From contig CAJVPP010000084.1 in the NCBI GenBank assembly GCA_910592005.1, forward strand, positions 1 through 50,516: a stretch of 50,516 bases of DNA, read 5' to 3'. Every line of letters starts with the position of its first letter. The stretch's first letter is position 1. This DNA is from Funneliformis mosseae (Eukaryota; Glomeromycota; Glomeromycetes; Glomerales; Glomeraceae). Shown here piece by piece: positions 1 to 10,020 of this stretch. A model generated the notes under the pieces. That model ran no database searches and was not told the origin of the DNA. It was given only the letters and a program-made list of their open reading frames with translations. The translations under genes and the position numbers were made by a program.

Positions 1-51
1 GAATTGATTTAATTCCCTTATCCTAATGGTTAAATTCTTTTTTTCAAATAG

Positions 52-924
52 GTATTGTGTAAAAACGTACACTGGACATTTGGAATGGGTACGGATGGTA
101 TCCCCAAGTGAGGATGGCAAGTGGATTGTAACCAGTTCGAATGACCAGGTCAGCCCTTTTATTTAAAAAAATATTAGAAATTAGTAAATTATATTATTTA
201 CTACGTTTTGCAAAAAAAGTCTGATGTATTTATTTATCAAATTAAAAGACCTCTCGACTTTGGGAAGTATCATCTGGAGAATGCAAGATGGATTTTAGAG
301 GTCATGATCACGTTGTAGAATGTGCAATTTTCGTTCCTGTCATCGCTTATCCTTTCATACGAGAATTGATAGGTATAGATAAAGATGTATATATCCCGGT
401 TTTTTTTTTTTTTTTCTTTTTTGTTCTGTTATTAATTTATCAAGAGTTCAAATTTTTAATGAAATCAAAAAATTTTTTTATGACATAAACGATCTATAGC
501 CAAAAGCGACATCTAGAGACCAACCAATTCCCGCGCAATATATTGTGACTGGTTCAAGGGATAAAACAATCAAACTGTGGGACTCAACAGGTCAATGTGT
601 AAAGACACTGGTATGATATAAGAAATTTGCAACGCCTTGACAAAGTAAACGTAATCTGTTACTTACCTTTTTATACGATGATACGTATAGGTGGGTCATG
701 ATAATTGGATACGTGGGTTAGTATTCCACCCCACTGGCAAGTTTCTTCTCAGCGCATCTGATGACAAGACTGTTAAAATATGGGATACGAAAACTGGTCG
801 ATGCACAAAAACTCTAGAAGCGCATGCACATTTTGTAACGTGTATCGCTTTTAATACGAGTAACCCCGTGGTGGCAACGGGGTCTGTGGATCAAACGGTA
901 AAAATTTGGGCTCCTTATAGGTGA
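52..924 (+). CDS. PAC1: LIS1/PAC1 nuclear distribution protein, WD40 beta-propeller, 3' part
   Basis: Partial gene; its 5' exons lie outside the window. Proposed exons are 52-148, 249-386, 500-610 and 691-924, all phase-consistent and giving the last 192 residues. They encode WD40 blades with the usual GH...WD pattern: [60 protein letters not shown] and the final [12 protein letters not shown]. The insert RELIGIDKD between two blades, and the order of blades, match LIS1/PAC1 rather than a generic WD40 protein. In fungi PAC1 binds dynein with NudE/Ndl1 and is needed for nuclear migration and positioning, which matters in multinucleate hyphae. Bases 1-51 are the end of an intron. No break is seen in the part that is present. 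Confidence 0.85.
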
Positions 925-1714
925 AATAATTATTAAAAAAAAAAAATTTTTGTTAAATAATGGTTATTATGGGATATCATATATAATTATATATCATTAA
1001 AACATAGAGTTTTTTATGTCACAATATAAAGAAGGGATTCATTCATTGTACACTCCCGTCAATTATTAGTTTCTCTCCGTTACCTTGTATCACAGTGATT
1101 TTTTTCTTCTATTTCTTTTTCATTCGGTCTCATAAAATTATTAATAATTCGATCGTATAGGTAGATCTGACAATTATTTAATAAACATGCGTAGCGTAGA
1201 GTGTTCATTTATTTAAATAATGTCGAATCAAGTGATCGTGGAATAATTAATGTAACCTGTTCAAACAAGTTTCATTTAACTAACAAAAATCTAAACGAGT
1301 TAGTTTGAATTTGGGTTATGAGTAATATTCATTCGTTAGAAACAATGGTTGATCATCATGGTTTTTTAATTTCAATTGATTAATAATAGGTGAAAAGATT
1401 TAATTAGATATTGGAGGAATTAATCTAACGTACTTTATGTAATCTTACTTTTTATGAATCTCCTATTGACAAAAACGTTTATATAGTTGGTAATCCTAAA
1501 CTTTTAAATTATTCAGCAAATTTTTATATCAAACATAAATAAAACGCAAAAAAAAAAATTCTGGTTTTGGATTTAATTTTTTTTTCTAAAAAAAAAAAAA
1601 AAAAAAAAAATTTTTTTGCGAGATTGTCGGATAATTTAACGAACTTTAACGAACTTTAAACGAACTCAAAAAAAAAAAAAAAAAAAAATAATAATAATCA
1701 AAGTCCTTTAGAAA
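925..1714. other. Intergenic region between LIS1 and transketolase genes
   Basis: About 790 bp with no coding signal. It contains the LIS1 3' untranslated region and the promoter of the transketolase gene. Just before the start codon (about 1636-1690) are three near-identical copies of an 11-12 bp unit containing ACGAACT, followed by poly-A and a short ATA run. Long A tracts at 1590-1610 and 1669-1687 may exclude nucleosomes. No TATA box can be chosen with confidence in such AT-rich DNA. Confidence 0.6.
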
Positions 1715-4516
1715 ATGTCTAGCTCACTTGATCAACTTTCTATTAACACTATTCGTACGCTTGCTGCGGATGTTGTAAGAAAAGCTAATTCTGGGCACCC
1801 TGGTACGTTTGAATATTCACTTGTCGAATTTTTTTGGGGGTTGACATAGTACTTTATACATTATGAAAAGAAATGACTGTGTACAATTCCGACGACTCAT
1901 GAAAAATATGAATCCCCTTTCTCCTTAGGTGCTCCAATGGGTTGTGCTCCTATGGCTCACGTTCTTTTCTCAAAGTTCATTACGTCCAACCCGGAAAATC
2001 CGAAATGGGTAAGTTGAAGTTAAATGGTGAAACAAAAAAAAATTTTGCTCGAGTGAATGTAAAAAAATTTTTGGGCCTAAATTATGATTAGTTGGTCAAG
2101 TTTAAAAATCGTTGATCAGCATTAAGGAAACCTGCATAACTTAATATTAATAACGCTTGTCTTTCTCAGCCTAATCGTGATCGTTTCGTTTTATCCAATG
2201 GTCATGGATGCGCGTTGCAATATATCTTACTTCATTTATTGGGATGTAATCTAACTTTAGATGATCTAAAAGCGTTTCGTCAAACAGACAGCAAGTAAGT
2301 ATCAATGTTTTGTAACATTTATCCAACTTTCTTTAATTTTGTATAGGTAAGATTCTAACTTTTTTTTTAGGACTCCTGGTCACCCAGAGTCTCACATGAC
2401 TGATGGTATTGAGGTAACCACCGGTCCACTTGGGCAAGGTAATAATGTCAGATAATTGATTTAAGTCATCATGTGTATTTAATATCGATCAAGAATTGAT
2501 TTCTCTTCTTACCAATTTTATAGGTTTTGCGAATGCCGTAGGAATGGCTATGGCCCAAGCTCATTTCAGTGCTACTTTCAATAAACCTGGTTTTGACTTA
2601 TTCACAAATCACACTTACGCGATTTGCGGTGATGGATGTCTTCAAGAAGGTGTTGCTTCCGAAGCAGCTTCCCTTGCTGGGTAAGACATTTAGATAAAAT
2701 TTTTCTTAATTTCTAAATTTTTTAATCGAAATGATCTGCTAATCAGTATTTTTGTATCAGACACTTGCAACTCGGCAATCTGATCGTTCTCTATGATGAT
2801 AATCACGTGTCCATTGATGGTATATTGAGATTTAGTCATCCTGCTCTAAAATTAAACGTTTTGTAATTTTTATGCAATTTAATCATAGGTGATACGGAAG
2901 TGAGCTTCACCGAAGATGTTTGCAAACGTTTTGAAGCTTACGGATGGCACACCCAAGTGGTTTCGGATGGTGATCATGATCTAGCAAGCATTACCGATGC
3001 TGTTGAAAATGCCAGGAAAGTGACAGATAAGCCTTCACTTATCAAGATCAAGACCATCATCGGTATTGGCTCAAAAAATCAAGGTACTGAGAAAGTTCAT
3101 GGTGCCCCATTGGCACCTGACGATATCGTCCAAATCAAAAAGTTGTACGGTTTCGATCCGGAAAAATTCTTCTACGTACCTAGTGAGGTTTATGATTACT
3201 ATGGTCAATTCCGTCTAAAAGGTAAAAAAGCCGAAGCTCAATGGAATACACTTCTGGAAAATTACTGCACCGAATTCCCTGAACAGGTAAATCTAAATCT
3301 AAATCACTCCGGTTTATTCGGGGGAAAAAAGTGATGGGCTAAAAAAGTTATAATCTAATCACTTAACAGGGTGGTGAAATCAAACGTAGATTCGCCAATA
3401 AATTGCCGGAGGGTTGGGAACAACATTTACCGCGTTATACGCCGTCTGATCCCGCGGTCGCTACTCGAAAATTATCCGAAAATGTTTTGAATAAAATCGC
3501 CGACGTCTTACCAGAACTTTTTGGTGGATCGGCAGACTTAACTGGTTCGAATTTGACGCGATGGAAATCCGCGGTTGATTTCCAACCCGATTCAAATGGG
3601 TTGGGTAAATATTCAGGACGTTACGTAAGATATGGTGTTCGTGAACATGGTATGGCTGGTGCAATGAACGGTATTACTTCTTACGGGGGCATGATCCCTT
3701 TCGGTGGTACTTTCTTGAACTTTATCAGTTATGCGTTGGGATCTGTGCGATTGTCAGCCCTTTCTTCATTCCGTGTTCTTTATATAATGACTCACGATTC
3801 AATTGGATTGGGTAAGTAATTGCGACAACTTTTATTGGGGGAATGAGGTGATTCACACGTGATCATCATGATTAACCTTCTTTCTATATATAACAGGTGA
3901 AGATGGACCCACTCATCAACCGATTGAAACAGTCGCAGGTTTACGTGCATTGCCAAATATTTTGGTGTTCCGTCCAGCCGACGGTAATGAAGTATCGGGT
4001 GCTTATCTTGCAGCGATTAACAATATTACCAGACCGTCAGTACTTTGTCTTTCTCGACAAAATTTGCCTCAATTAGAAGGTTCTTCTATTGAGAATACTC
4101 TTAAAGGTGGTTATGTATTGAGAGAATGCACGGATGCGAGAATTACTTTAACTGGCACTGGATCCGAAATGGGAATTGTAGTTGAAGCAGCAAAAAAATT
4201 GGAATCCGAGGGGATTAAAACACGCGTAGTATCTTTACCATCTTTTGAACTTTTTGAAGATCAAAGTGTTGAATATAAATCATCAGTATTTCCTGATGGT
4301 ATTCCAATTTTAAGTGTTGAAGCACTCGCAACCTTTGGATGGTCAAAATATGCTCATGCAAATATTGGTATGACGACTTTTGGTTCGTCCGGTCCTTATC
4401 AACAACTTTATAAGAAATATGGCTTCACGGTTGAAAATATTACTGATAAAGTAAAGAAAACTATAGAATTTTATCAAACGAATCCCGTTCCATCAGTTAT
4501 TTATAAACCTTTTTAA
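1715..4516 (+). CDS. TKL1: Transketolase
   Basis: Thiamine-diphosphate enzyme that moves two-carbon ketol units between sugar phosphates in the non-oxidative pentose phosphate pathway, in the cytosol. Exons 1715-1802, 1929-2008, 2170-2294, 2371-2438, 2524-2680, 2761-2819, 2889-3286, 3370-3811 and 3897-4516 join in phase to 678 residues, the normal family length. The N-terminal [12 protein letters not shown], the catalytic-loop sequence [17 protein letters not shown] and the ThDP/metal motif starting GDG (residues 156-158) and ending in [10 protein letters not shown] are all present. So are the central [10 protein letters not shown], the [12 protein letters not shown] pyrimidine-domain motif with its catalytic Glu, and [16 protein letters not shown]. 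The C-terminal domain ends in a compact VIYKPF. No defect is seen. The start is the ATG that opens the conserved [18 protein letters not shown] helix. A possible poly(A) signal (AATAAA) lies near 4628. Confidence 0.95.
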
Positions 4517-4952
4517 AAAATCTAAATTATTATCTTACATTTTTATTTAAATATCGGGTTTTTTTTTTTTTTGTTATGTATTGTTTTTACGGATGCTCTT
4601 TCTTTTTTTACAATAATGTATTGTATATAATAAAAAAATTATGATTTGAAGCAGTGAAAAAATTTCAAATGTGCTAAATTTAATTTCCGCATAAATTTTT
4701 GAATTTTACTAAAAAGGATAATGTACACATGCTAAGGAATTTAAATTTGATTATCATCACCAATCGAATTAACGAATTGTTTTCTTATATAAATCAGGTT
4801 TATTTAAATTCTTTTTACGCAATTTCTTTTTTATATCCTGGTTCGTTTTTCCTTTAGCTTGCATAAACATTTGACAAGAGCCAACGAAGAACCATTCTTC
4901 AAGCTAACACTATCTCAACTTTTCGACTAATTTTGTGAACGAGAATACTACC
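4517..4952. other. Intergenic region, transketolase 3' end and STN1 promoter
   Basis: 436 bp without a coding signal. It holds the transketolase 3' untranslated region with T-rich and AATAAA-like stretches around 4560-4640, then the presumed promoter of the downstream gene. A 4850-4920 stretch of less AT-rich sequence precedes the start codon and is probably the 5' leader. Confidence 0.5.
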
Positions 4953-6331
4953 ATGAATACTTTCAAGAAGCAAATATGGACGTATGATCCATTATATAAT
5001 ACCGAAGTAAGATTATTTATTAAAGACATATTTAATTTAACATGTATTCAACATCAAATAATTGATGGTAAAACTGGTAGGTTTAACTATTCATTACGCT
5101 AAAAAGTCTTTTTTTTTTTTTTGTGAGCTTATGTAAAGTGCGCATGTTTATTTGCAAGTACAGGAACGGAAAAACAAGTATCGGTATTTTACTATGGTAA
5201 AACGAAAAGGTCAATGCAACTTATTGATATCATTGGGATAGTTAGAGCCATTGATATAATTAAACAGAAAGTGATTAAATATTATCGTAAATATAAATTA
5301 ATATATATTCTTTCTTGATAAGCATCGTACGCGTTTCATATTTAAAGTCAACCTTTTTTATTTTCGCGTACAACAACAACAACAACAACAACAACAACGA
5401 CAACGACAACGACAACGATGACGACGATAATATAGTTGACGACGGGACATCTACCATTGCATGCGTGGCGTTCGCGCCAGAAGATAAATCTTTTACGCAG
5501 CAGCGAGGTGATCCAACGAGTTCATCGGGAAGTAGTTCGATTTGTTCTACACCACAAATATCATCCATTATTAAAAATACTAAATTTAACCTAACAGAGT
5601 TGGTTAGGGTGATTGGAGTAATTAATGAATTTAATCAAAAGAGAGAGATTAAAATCCGTCATATGGGTGAGTATATTTTAAGTTTGAAGGAATGAATGAA
5701 ATGTCTTTATAATAATAATAATAATAATAATCATTTTAATAATCATAAAGGAAGTATATACGTATATGTATATATATATATAATTTTTTTTTTTTTCTTT
5801 TTTTTTTTTTTTCGTAATATGAAAATCGGACATATCTTATAAATGATAGAAAAACTTGAAGATCCGAATGAAGAATTACTTAGATGGACTGAAATACTTT
5901 ACTTAAAAAATCACGTATATTGCAGAGAGTACAATATCTCACACCATCAAAATCCGGGACGAGAAATCTCACTTGTGAAACCAACCAATAAAGTTCACCG
6001 GAATAATATATCAGAATATTATTCAAAAAAAATGAAGACATCATCAGTCAAACCAAAGGATAGTGAAACGTTGAAGAGACGCATTAAAGAATACATTAAA
6101 AACAATGAACTAAATGAATTTAGGTTTAGTAGAATTATTGAAGTAGCTGAACTACAACAAGTTGCAATCAAAATCTTACATTCGAAAGGAGGAGATGGAT
6201 TTAATTCCGAGAAAAAGGTTAATGAAGAAGTTAGAAATTTATTTAAGAAAACATTGAGAAGTTTGGTACAAGATGAGAAATATTTACAATCGGATCCGAA
6301 TTTAATTTCATTTAAAGTCATCAAAGGGTAA
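4953..6331 (+). CDS. STN1: Stn1-like telomere-capping (CST complex) protein
   Basis: Single-strand DNA-binding protein of the CST complex, which caps telomeres and recruits polymerase alpha-primase for C-strand fill-in. Exons 4953-5076, 5164-5270, 5348-5666 and 5850-6331 give 343 residues, close to animal STN1 (about 370). The OB fold follows the family order: WTYDPLYNTEVRLFIKDIFN near the N-terminus, FYYGKTKRSMQLIDIIGIV, then VDDGTSTIACVAF (about residues 107-119), the ELVRVIGVINEFNQKREIKI strand pair and DPNEELLRWTEILYLKNHVY. The C-terminal part (about 240-343) is helical and fits a winged-helix domain. Asn/Asp repeats encoded by a CAA/CGA microsatellite (residues 86-105) sit directly before VDDGT, inside the OB fold. 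The second intron (5271-5347) starts with GTGATT and is the least certain junction. The family call rests on motif order recalled from known Stn1 proteins. Confidence 0.82.
5371..5420 (+). repeat. CAA/CGA trinucleotide microsatellite in STN1 exon 3
   Basis: About nine AAC units followed by alternating GAC/AAC and then GAC/GAT units. Read in frame they give a run of nine Asn and then an Asp/Asn-rich acidic stretch inserted in the OB fold. The open frame continues on both sides. Confidence 0.85.
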
Positions 6332-6353
6332 TAAAAACTTTGGTAAAAGATCT

Positions 6354-7946
6354 TTAATTATCAATAAATTGTACAAATTTAGAAGGTATCGTAAATTTAT
6401 CAACGAATAATTTATGATTCCAATAAATTCTCTTTAAATTTGGACAATTTTGAGCCAATTCATTAAAATCACTATAATTCAATGATTTCAAACTATAATT
6501 CTTGTTAGTATCATCACTTTGTAACGTTTCGGTAACAAATAATTCATATAAATTAGTTGATAATTTAATGCTATTTATAATATCATGTTTTGTTAATCGA
6601 CTAAACGTTATTGGTATGTTTTGTAACTTTAATGATTTAAGGACAAGGTGTTGACAAATAATATTTAAGCTGTTTGGAGAAACTTGGATTCCATCCAATA
6701 ACAATTCTTCCATCGCATTATTGATGGTGTTGCTCTTGTCCACGTGTTCTTCTACTGCTGATGTACCAATGTTTAAATAGAATTTTAATAAAACGTTCCC
6801 AATGTCTTCGCTGTGATCGATAGATATCTCTAACGAATCATCATAAAGTTTTAAGTCATAACCATGATAATTCGCTGGAGGTTTGATTACTGAAATTTTA
6901 CGTTGTGTCTTGCATAAATTTGATAATGAAAGTAAGAATTTCTCCGAGAAAGGACCGTAATCTATTAATAATTCCTTTAGCCTACATCGATCTTTGGTAT
7001 TGGGAGTGGAAAAATTATCTTGAATTAATTGTAAAATGGTCTGTTCGGTCAAATTTTTACATTCAGTAATTTTTAAATATTGAAGGTTAAGGGAATTTTG
7101 TGTAATCGTAAGTAACGAATCGTCTAACCCTTGAAATTGCAAATCCAAGGATCTTAAACTTTTATTTTGACACGCCAATGAGATTAAGAACTGAGATGAA
7201 CATGACGGTTGTATATCGATCGTTAAATGTGTTAAATTGGTTAAGTTGGACTTGTAAATAGGATCCGGAATTGATGAGATTTCATTATCAACTTTATTAG
7301 GTTTAATCGTGATAAAAGGTTGTCTTCTGTTGTTTAATAATTTCGTTGTAATGATATTTCTTAAATTCCTCTTTCCAAAATATCTTTTATTGGTATTTGT
7401 ATTGATATTGGTGATGATGTGATTCAATTCCGAACTTTTCCCATCGGAAATATCACTCGACTCGGAAATCAAAGGGTTGAGTATATTAGTATCATTAACG
7501 GAACATTTGTTAAATTTCAATATACTCAACTTTTCCAATTGTGCAATTGAATTAATAATACTTTTACTCAAAGTGCACTTCCCGATCACGACCTCCCTCA
7601 CTTTTTCACATTCTTTAATGATTTTGCTTAACTTTTCTCCTGACATGTATGCTAAATTTGGACTATCCATCGTAATGCTTTGTATGTTATTCACAAGAAA
7701 TTCCTTTGTATGAATCGTGTTGTATAAAATACGGTGTTTGGTACGATTTAACGTGCAAAGGAAAGTGTCAACGCCTTTAACGTTTTTTAACTCAACTCGT
7801 GAATAAAGAAATTGGGTAGAAATTTCGTTGAATAAACGTGATACTAGTGCGCTAGAAAGTAAAGAACTCTGATCGAGGTTGGATATAATTATCGGAAGTA
7901 TATCCGCATTTGTCATTACTAAATATTTTGCGTGACTTACTGCCAT
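6354..7946 (-). CDS. F-box and leucine-rich-repeat protein
   Basis: Intronless 530-residue protein. Residues about 15-55 (ILPIIISNLDQSSLLSSALV followed by SRLFNEISTQFLYSRVEL) are an F-box: a hydrophobic helix-turn-helix with the typical SR.F.......LY ending that binds Skp1. The rest carries degenerate leucine-rich repeats such as LEKLSILKFNKC, LTNLTHLTIDI, NKSLRSLDLQFQGLDD, LNLQYLKITECKNLTEQTI and CPNLKRIYW. This architecture implies a substrate receptor of an SCF ubiquitin ligase. The substrate cannot be told from sequence, and such proteins form large, fast-changing families in arbuscular mycorrhizal fungi (family knowledge). The stop codon lies 22 bp from that of the convergent STN1 gene, so the transcripts very likely overlap. 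The start chosen is the first ATG; MTNADILPIII at residue 11 is an alternative. Confidence 0.85.
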   Translation of the reverse strand: MAVSHAKYLVMTNADILPIIISNLDQSSLLSSALVSRLFNEISTQFLYSRVELKNVKGVDTFLCTLNRTKHRILYNTIHTKEFLVNNIQSITMDSPNLAYMSGEKLSKIIKECEKVREVVIGKCTLSKSIINSIAQLEKLSILKFNKCSVNDTNILNPLISESSDISDGKSSELNHIITNINTNTNKRYFGKRNLRNIITTKLLNNRRQPFITIKPNKVDNEISSIPDPIYKSNLTNLTHLTIDIQPSCSSQFLISLACQNKSLRSLDLQFQGLDDSLLTITQNSLNLQYLKITECKNLTEQTILQLIQDNFSTPNTKDRCRLKELLIDYGPFSEKFLLSLSNLCKTQRKISVIKPPANYHGYDLKLYDDSLEISIDHSEDIGNVLLKFYLNIGTSAVEEHVDKSNTINNAMEELLLDGIQVSPNSLNIICQHLVLKSLKLQNIPITFSRLTKHDIINSIKLSTNLYELFVTETLQSDDTNKNYSLKSLNYSDFNELAQNCPNLKRIYWNHKLFVDKFTIPSKFVQFIDN

Positions 7947-7967
7947 TGATTTTATTTACAAACCGAA

Positions 7968-8005
<38 letters not shown>

Positions 8006-8392
8006 GGAGGAATGGGAAAAATTGGGGAAAATTGATTTAGAACGCCATATGATCTTTTAATTTTAGTCGAAACCATATATTGTCGATGTTGTGTGACACA
8101 ACAATGATCCCGAAAGTCCGTCCGCTTTAAAATTAAGAATGGTTACATTTGTGCAACTAACGAACTTGACGAAACCTTTTAATTAAAAACCAATCATAAT
8201 AAAAATAGGTATCAAATTTATCAATAGTTTTAAAGCAAAAACGATTTTAAAAATCGATCATTGTAACAAATTTTATTGTAAAGTTGATAAACTTAAAAAA
8301 AAGATATATATTAAATAGAATGACTATATTAATATTCTATTTCAACCAATTAATTACTATTGATCTCAAATAATAATAATAATAATAATCAT
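7947..8392. other. F-box gene promoter and eIF6 3' region
   Basis: 446 bp without a gene. Directly upstream of the F-box start is an A-rich run with four AAAAG-type units (about 7966-8006). At about 8087-8101 there is a perfect 7-bp inverted repeat with a one-base spacer (GTTGTGT-G-ACACAAC), a possible protein-binding site in the F-box promoter. The remainder is AT-rich and includes the eIF6 3' end with an ATA microsatellite at 8371-8389. Confidence 0.5.
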
Positions 8393-9519
8393 CTAACTGT
8401 AAGTGTCAACCAATGAATCTCTCATTTCTTTGACTATAGCAGTCGGTTGTGCATCATGCAACTTGAAAATGTTTTCTACCACTGATATCTCTGTTGAGGT
8501 ACTATCCAATCCGGCAAATGCACACCAGTCGTTTACTACAATACCTGCTCCAATCACATCAGACCCACGATTTATTGTTCCCGCCTATGAATTTGCAACA
8601 TAATAATCTTAGAAAACGCTCATGCTTTTTAATCATAGAATCATCATCTTAACGTACCACGAGGGGAACTTGTAATAATGAAGATAATTCATCCTGATCT
8701 TGAACAGACGTACGCGGATGAACCTACGTGAAAAAAAAAATTTATTATTAAGGAATTAATTTCAATCGAATTGTAAATCCTTTTGTCGCTTACCAATCCA
8801 CCTTGATTATTTATTGCGCAATAACTTCCCACAAGAACATTTCCGGCGATAGTCTGGGTGAAAACTTCAACTCCCAACACATCACGAATAATCTCTTGAG
8901 TTTCTCGATCAATATCGGGATGCACTAAGGCCACATAATCATTACACGCAATTACATTACCCAATGCAGAAAGGCGTTCTTCGATACGTTGAATTTGCAC
9001 GGAATCCGGCAAAGAGTTACGTAAATGTTGAAGTTCTTGATCGGTCGTGGTATTTGGGACTAATAATCCTTTACGATTGCCTAAGTGATTAATGATTTAA
9101 TTGTGAGCTCAATCTTTACGGTTAATAATATATCTTTAAGGAACATTCGTTATTTACCGACTGTTAACCGTCCAACGATCCGAGTACCAGCAATCGAAGC
9201 ATGAATTACGGGAATTACATCGCCCAATTCACCTTCGAATACACTATAATAAATCTTAATTAATATATCAACGCGTATCATTTAAAAAATTTTTTTATAT
9301 GGTACAAACCTATAAAAGTTTTCAGAACCTCCGATCGCGACCAAGCAATAAGAATTGGTCAAACGAGTGAAAACTCCAATATCATTACTATTTTCAAATT
9401 GTGCACCTTATTAATAAGCACAAAAAAAAAAAAAAATTTTATTTATTTATTTATTTTATTTTATTTTCTGAGAAATCAATTATTGGAATTTTTCAGAGAC
9501 TTTACTTACGAACAGCCAT
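8393..9519 (-). CDS. TIF6: Translation initiation factor eIF6 (60S anti-association factor)
   Basis: Binds the 60S subunit at uL14, prevents early joining to 40S and is needed for 60S biogenesis in the nucleolus. Minus-strand exons 9519-9510, 9406-9310, 9243-9158, 9080-8794, 8723-8658 and 8584-8393 join in phase to exactly 245 residues, the usual length of eIF6. Visible signatures are [121 protein letters not shown] and [12 protein letters not shown]. The first exon is only 10 nt (ATGGCTGTTC) and is supported by the conserved MAVR start. The protein ends VDTYS. It is divergently arranged with the GW/RGG gene, sharing a promoter region of about 500 bp. Confidence 0.95.
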
Positions 9520-10020
9520 TTTATTAATCAGTGGAGTACGAAAAGGAAAATTAAAGAAAAGTAAAGAGAAAAAAAAACAGAAAAACTATCAAGAACTTAA
9601 GTGAAACTCAGAATTTCGGAGTTTCGAAAAAGTTTGAGAGCCACTTTAATTTGAATGGGGACGGGTTTCTTTTATCATGACCGATTTCAAACACGCAGTT
9701 TTGACCGTAGTTTTGACCGCAGTTTTTCCGCAGTTTTTCGCAAGCGCAGCTTCATAATTATTGAATAATCTACACTTTTTTAAAAAAAATTTTACAAAAT
9801 GGAAATTGAAATGCCAAAATTAGTGATAGTATCTTCAACGAACTTTACCTTTTAAAGCATTAATAATATTTGATATCACGTGTACGTTAAGAGAGTTTTT
9901 CCAGAAAATTTAAAAATAAAAATTTATTTATTTATTTATTACTTTTAATTCAATTTGCTTTAAACATAGTGTGGCTTTTCAGTCAGTTTTTTTTTTTTTT
10001 TTGGAAAGTAAGTTGTATTA
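9520..10020. promoter_or_regulatory. Divergent promoter region between eIF6 and the GW/RGG gene
   Basis: 501 bp between two start codons pointing away from each other. It contains a tandem repeat of a unit like TTTTGACCGCAG (about 9693-9745) and a CACGTG E-box core at 9877-9882. Three TTTA units (9925-9940) and poly-T (9986-10000) lie close to the GW/RGG start. It plausibly drives both genes; no experiment or comparison supports this here. Confidence 0.5.
9693..9745. repeat. Tandem 12-bp repeat in the eIF6/GW-gene promoter
   Basis: Four to five degenerate units read CGCAGTTTTGAC, CGTAGTTTTGAC, CGCAGTTTTTC and CGCAGTTTTTCG. The block is distinctly less AT-rich than its surroundings. Confidence 0.75.

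Noticed and set aside
5315..5347. Extending STN1 exon 3 upstream to include the segment before the TTTAAAG acceptor
   Set aside because: No in-phase acceptor was found there, and the added residues have no counterpart in the family.
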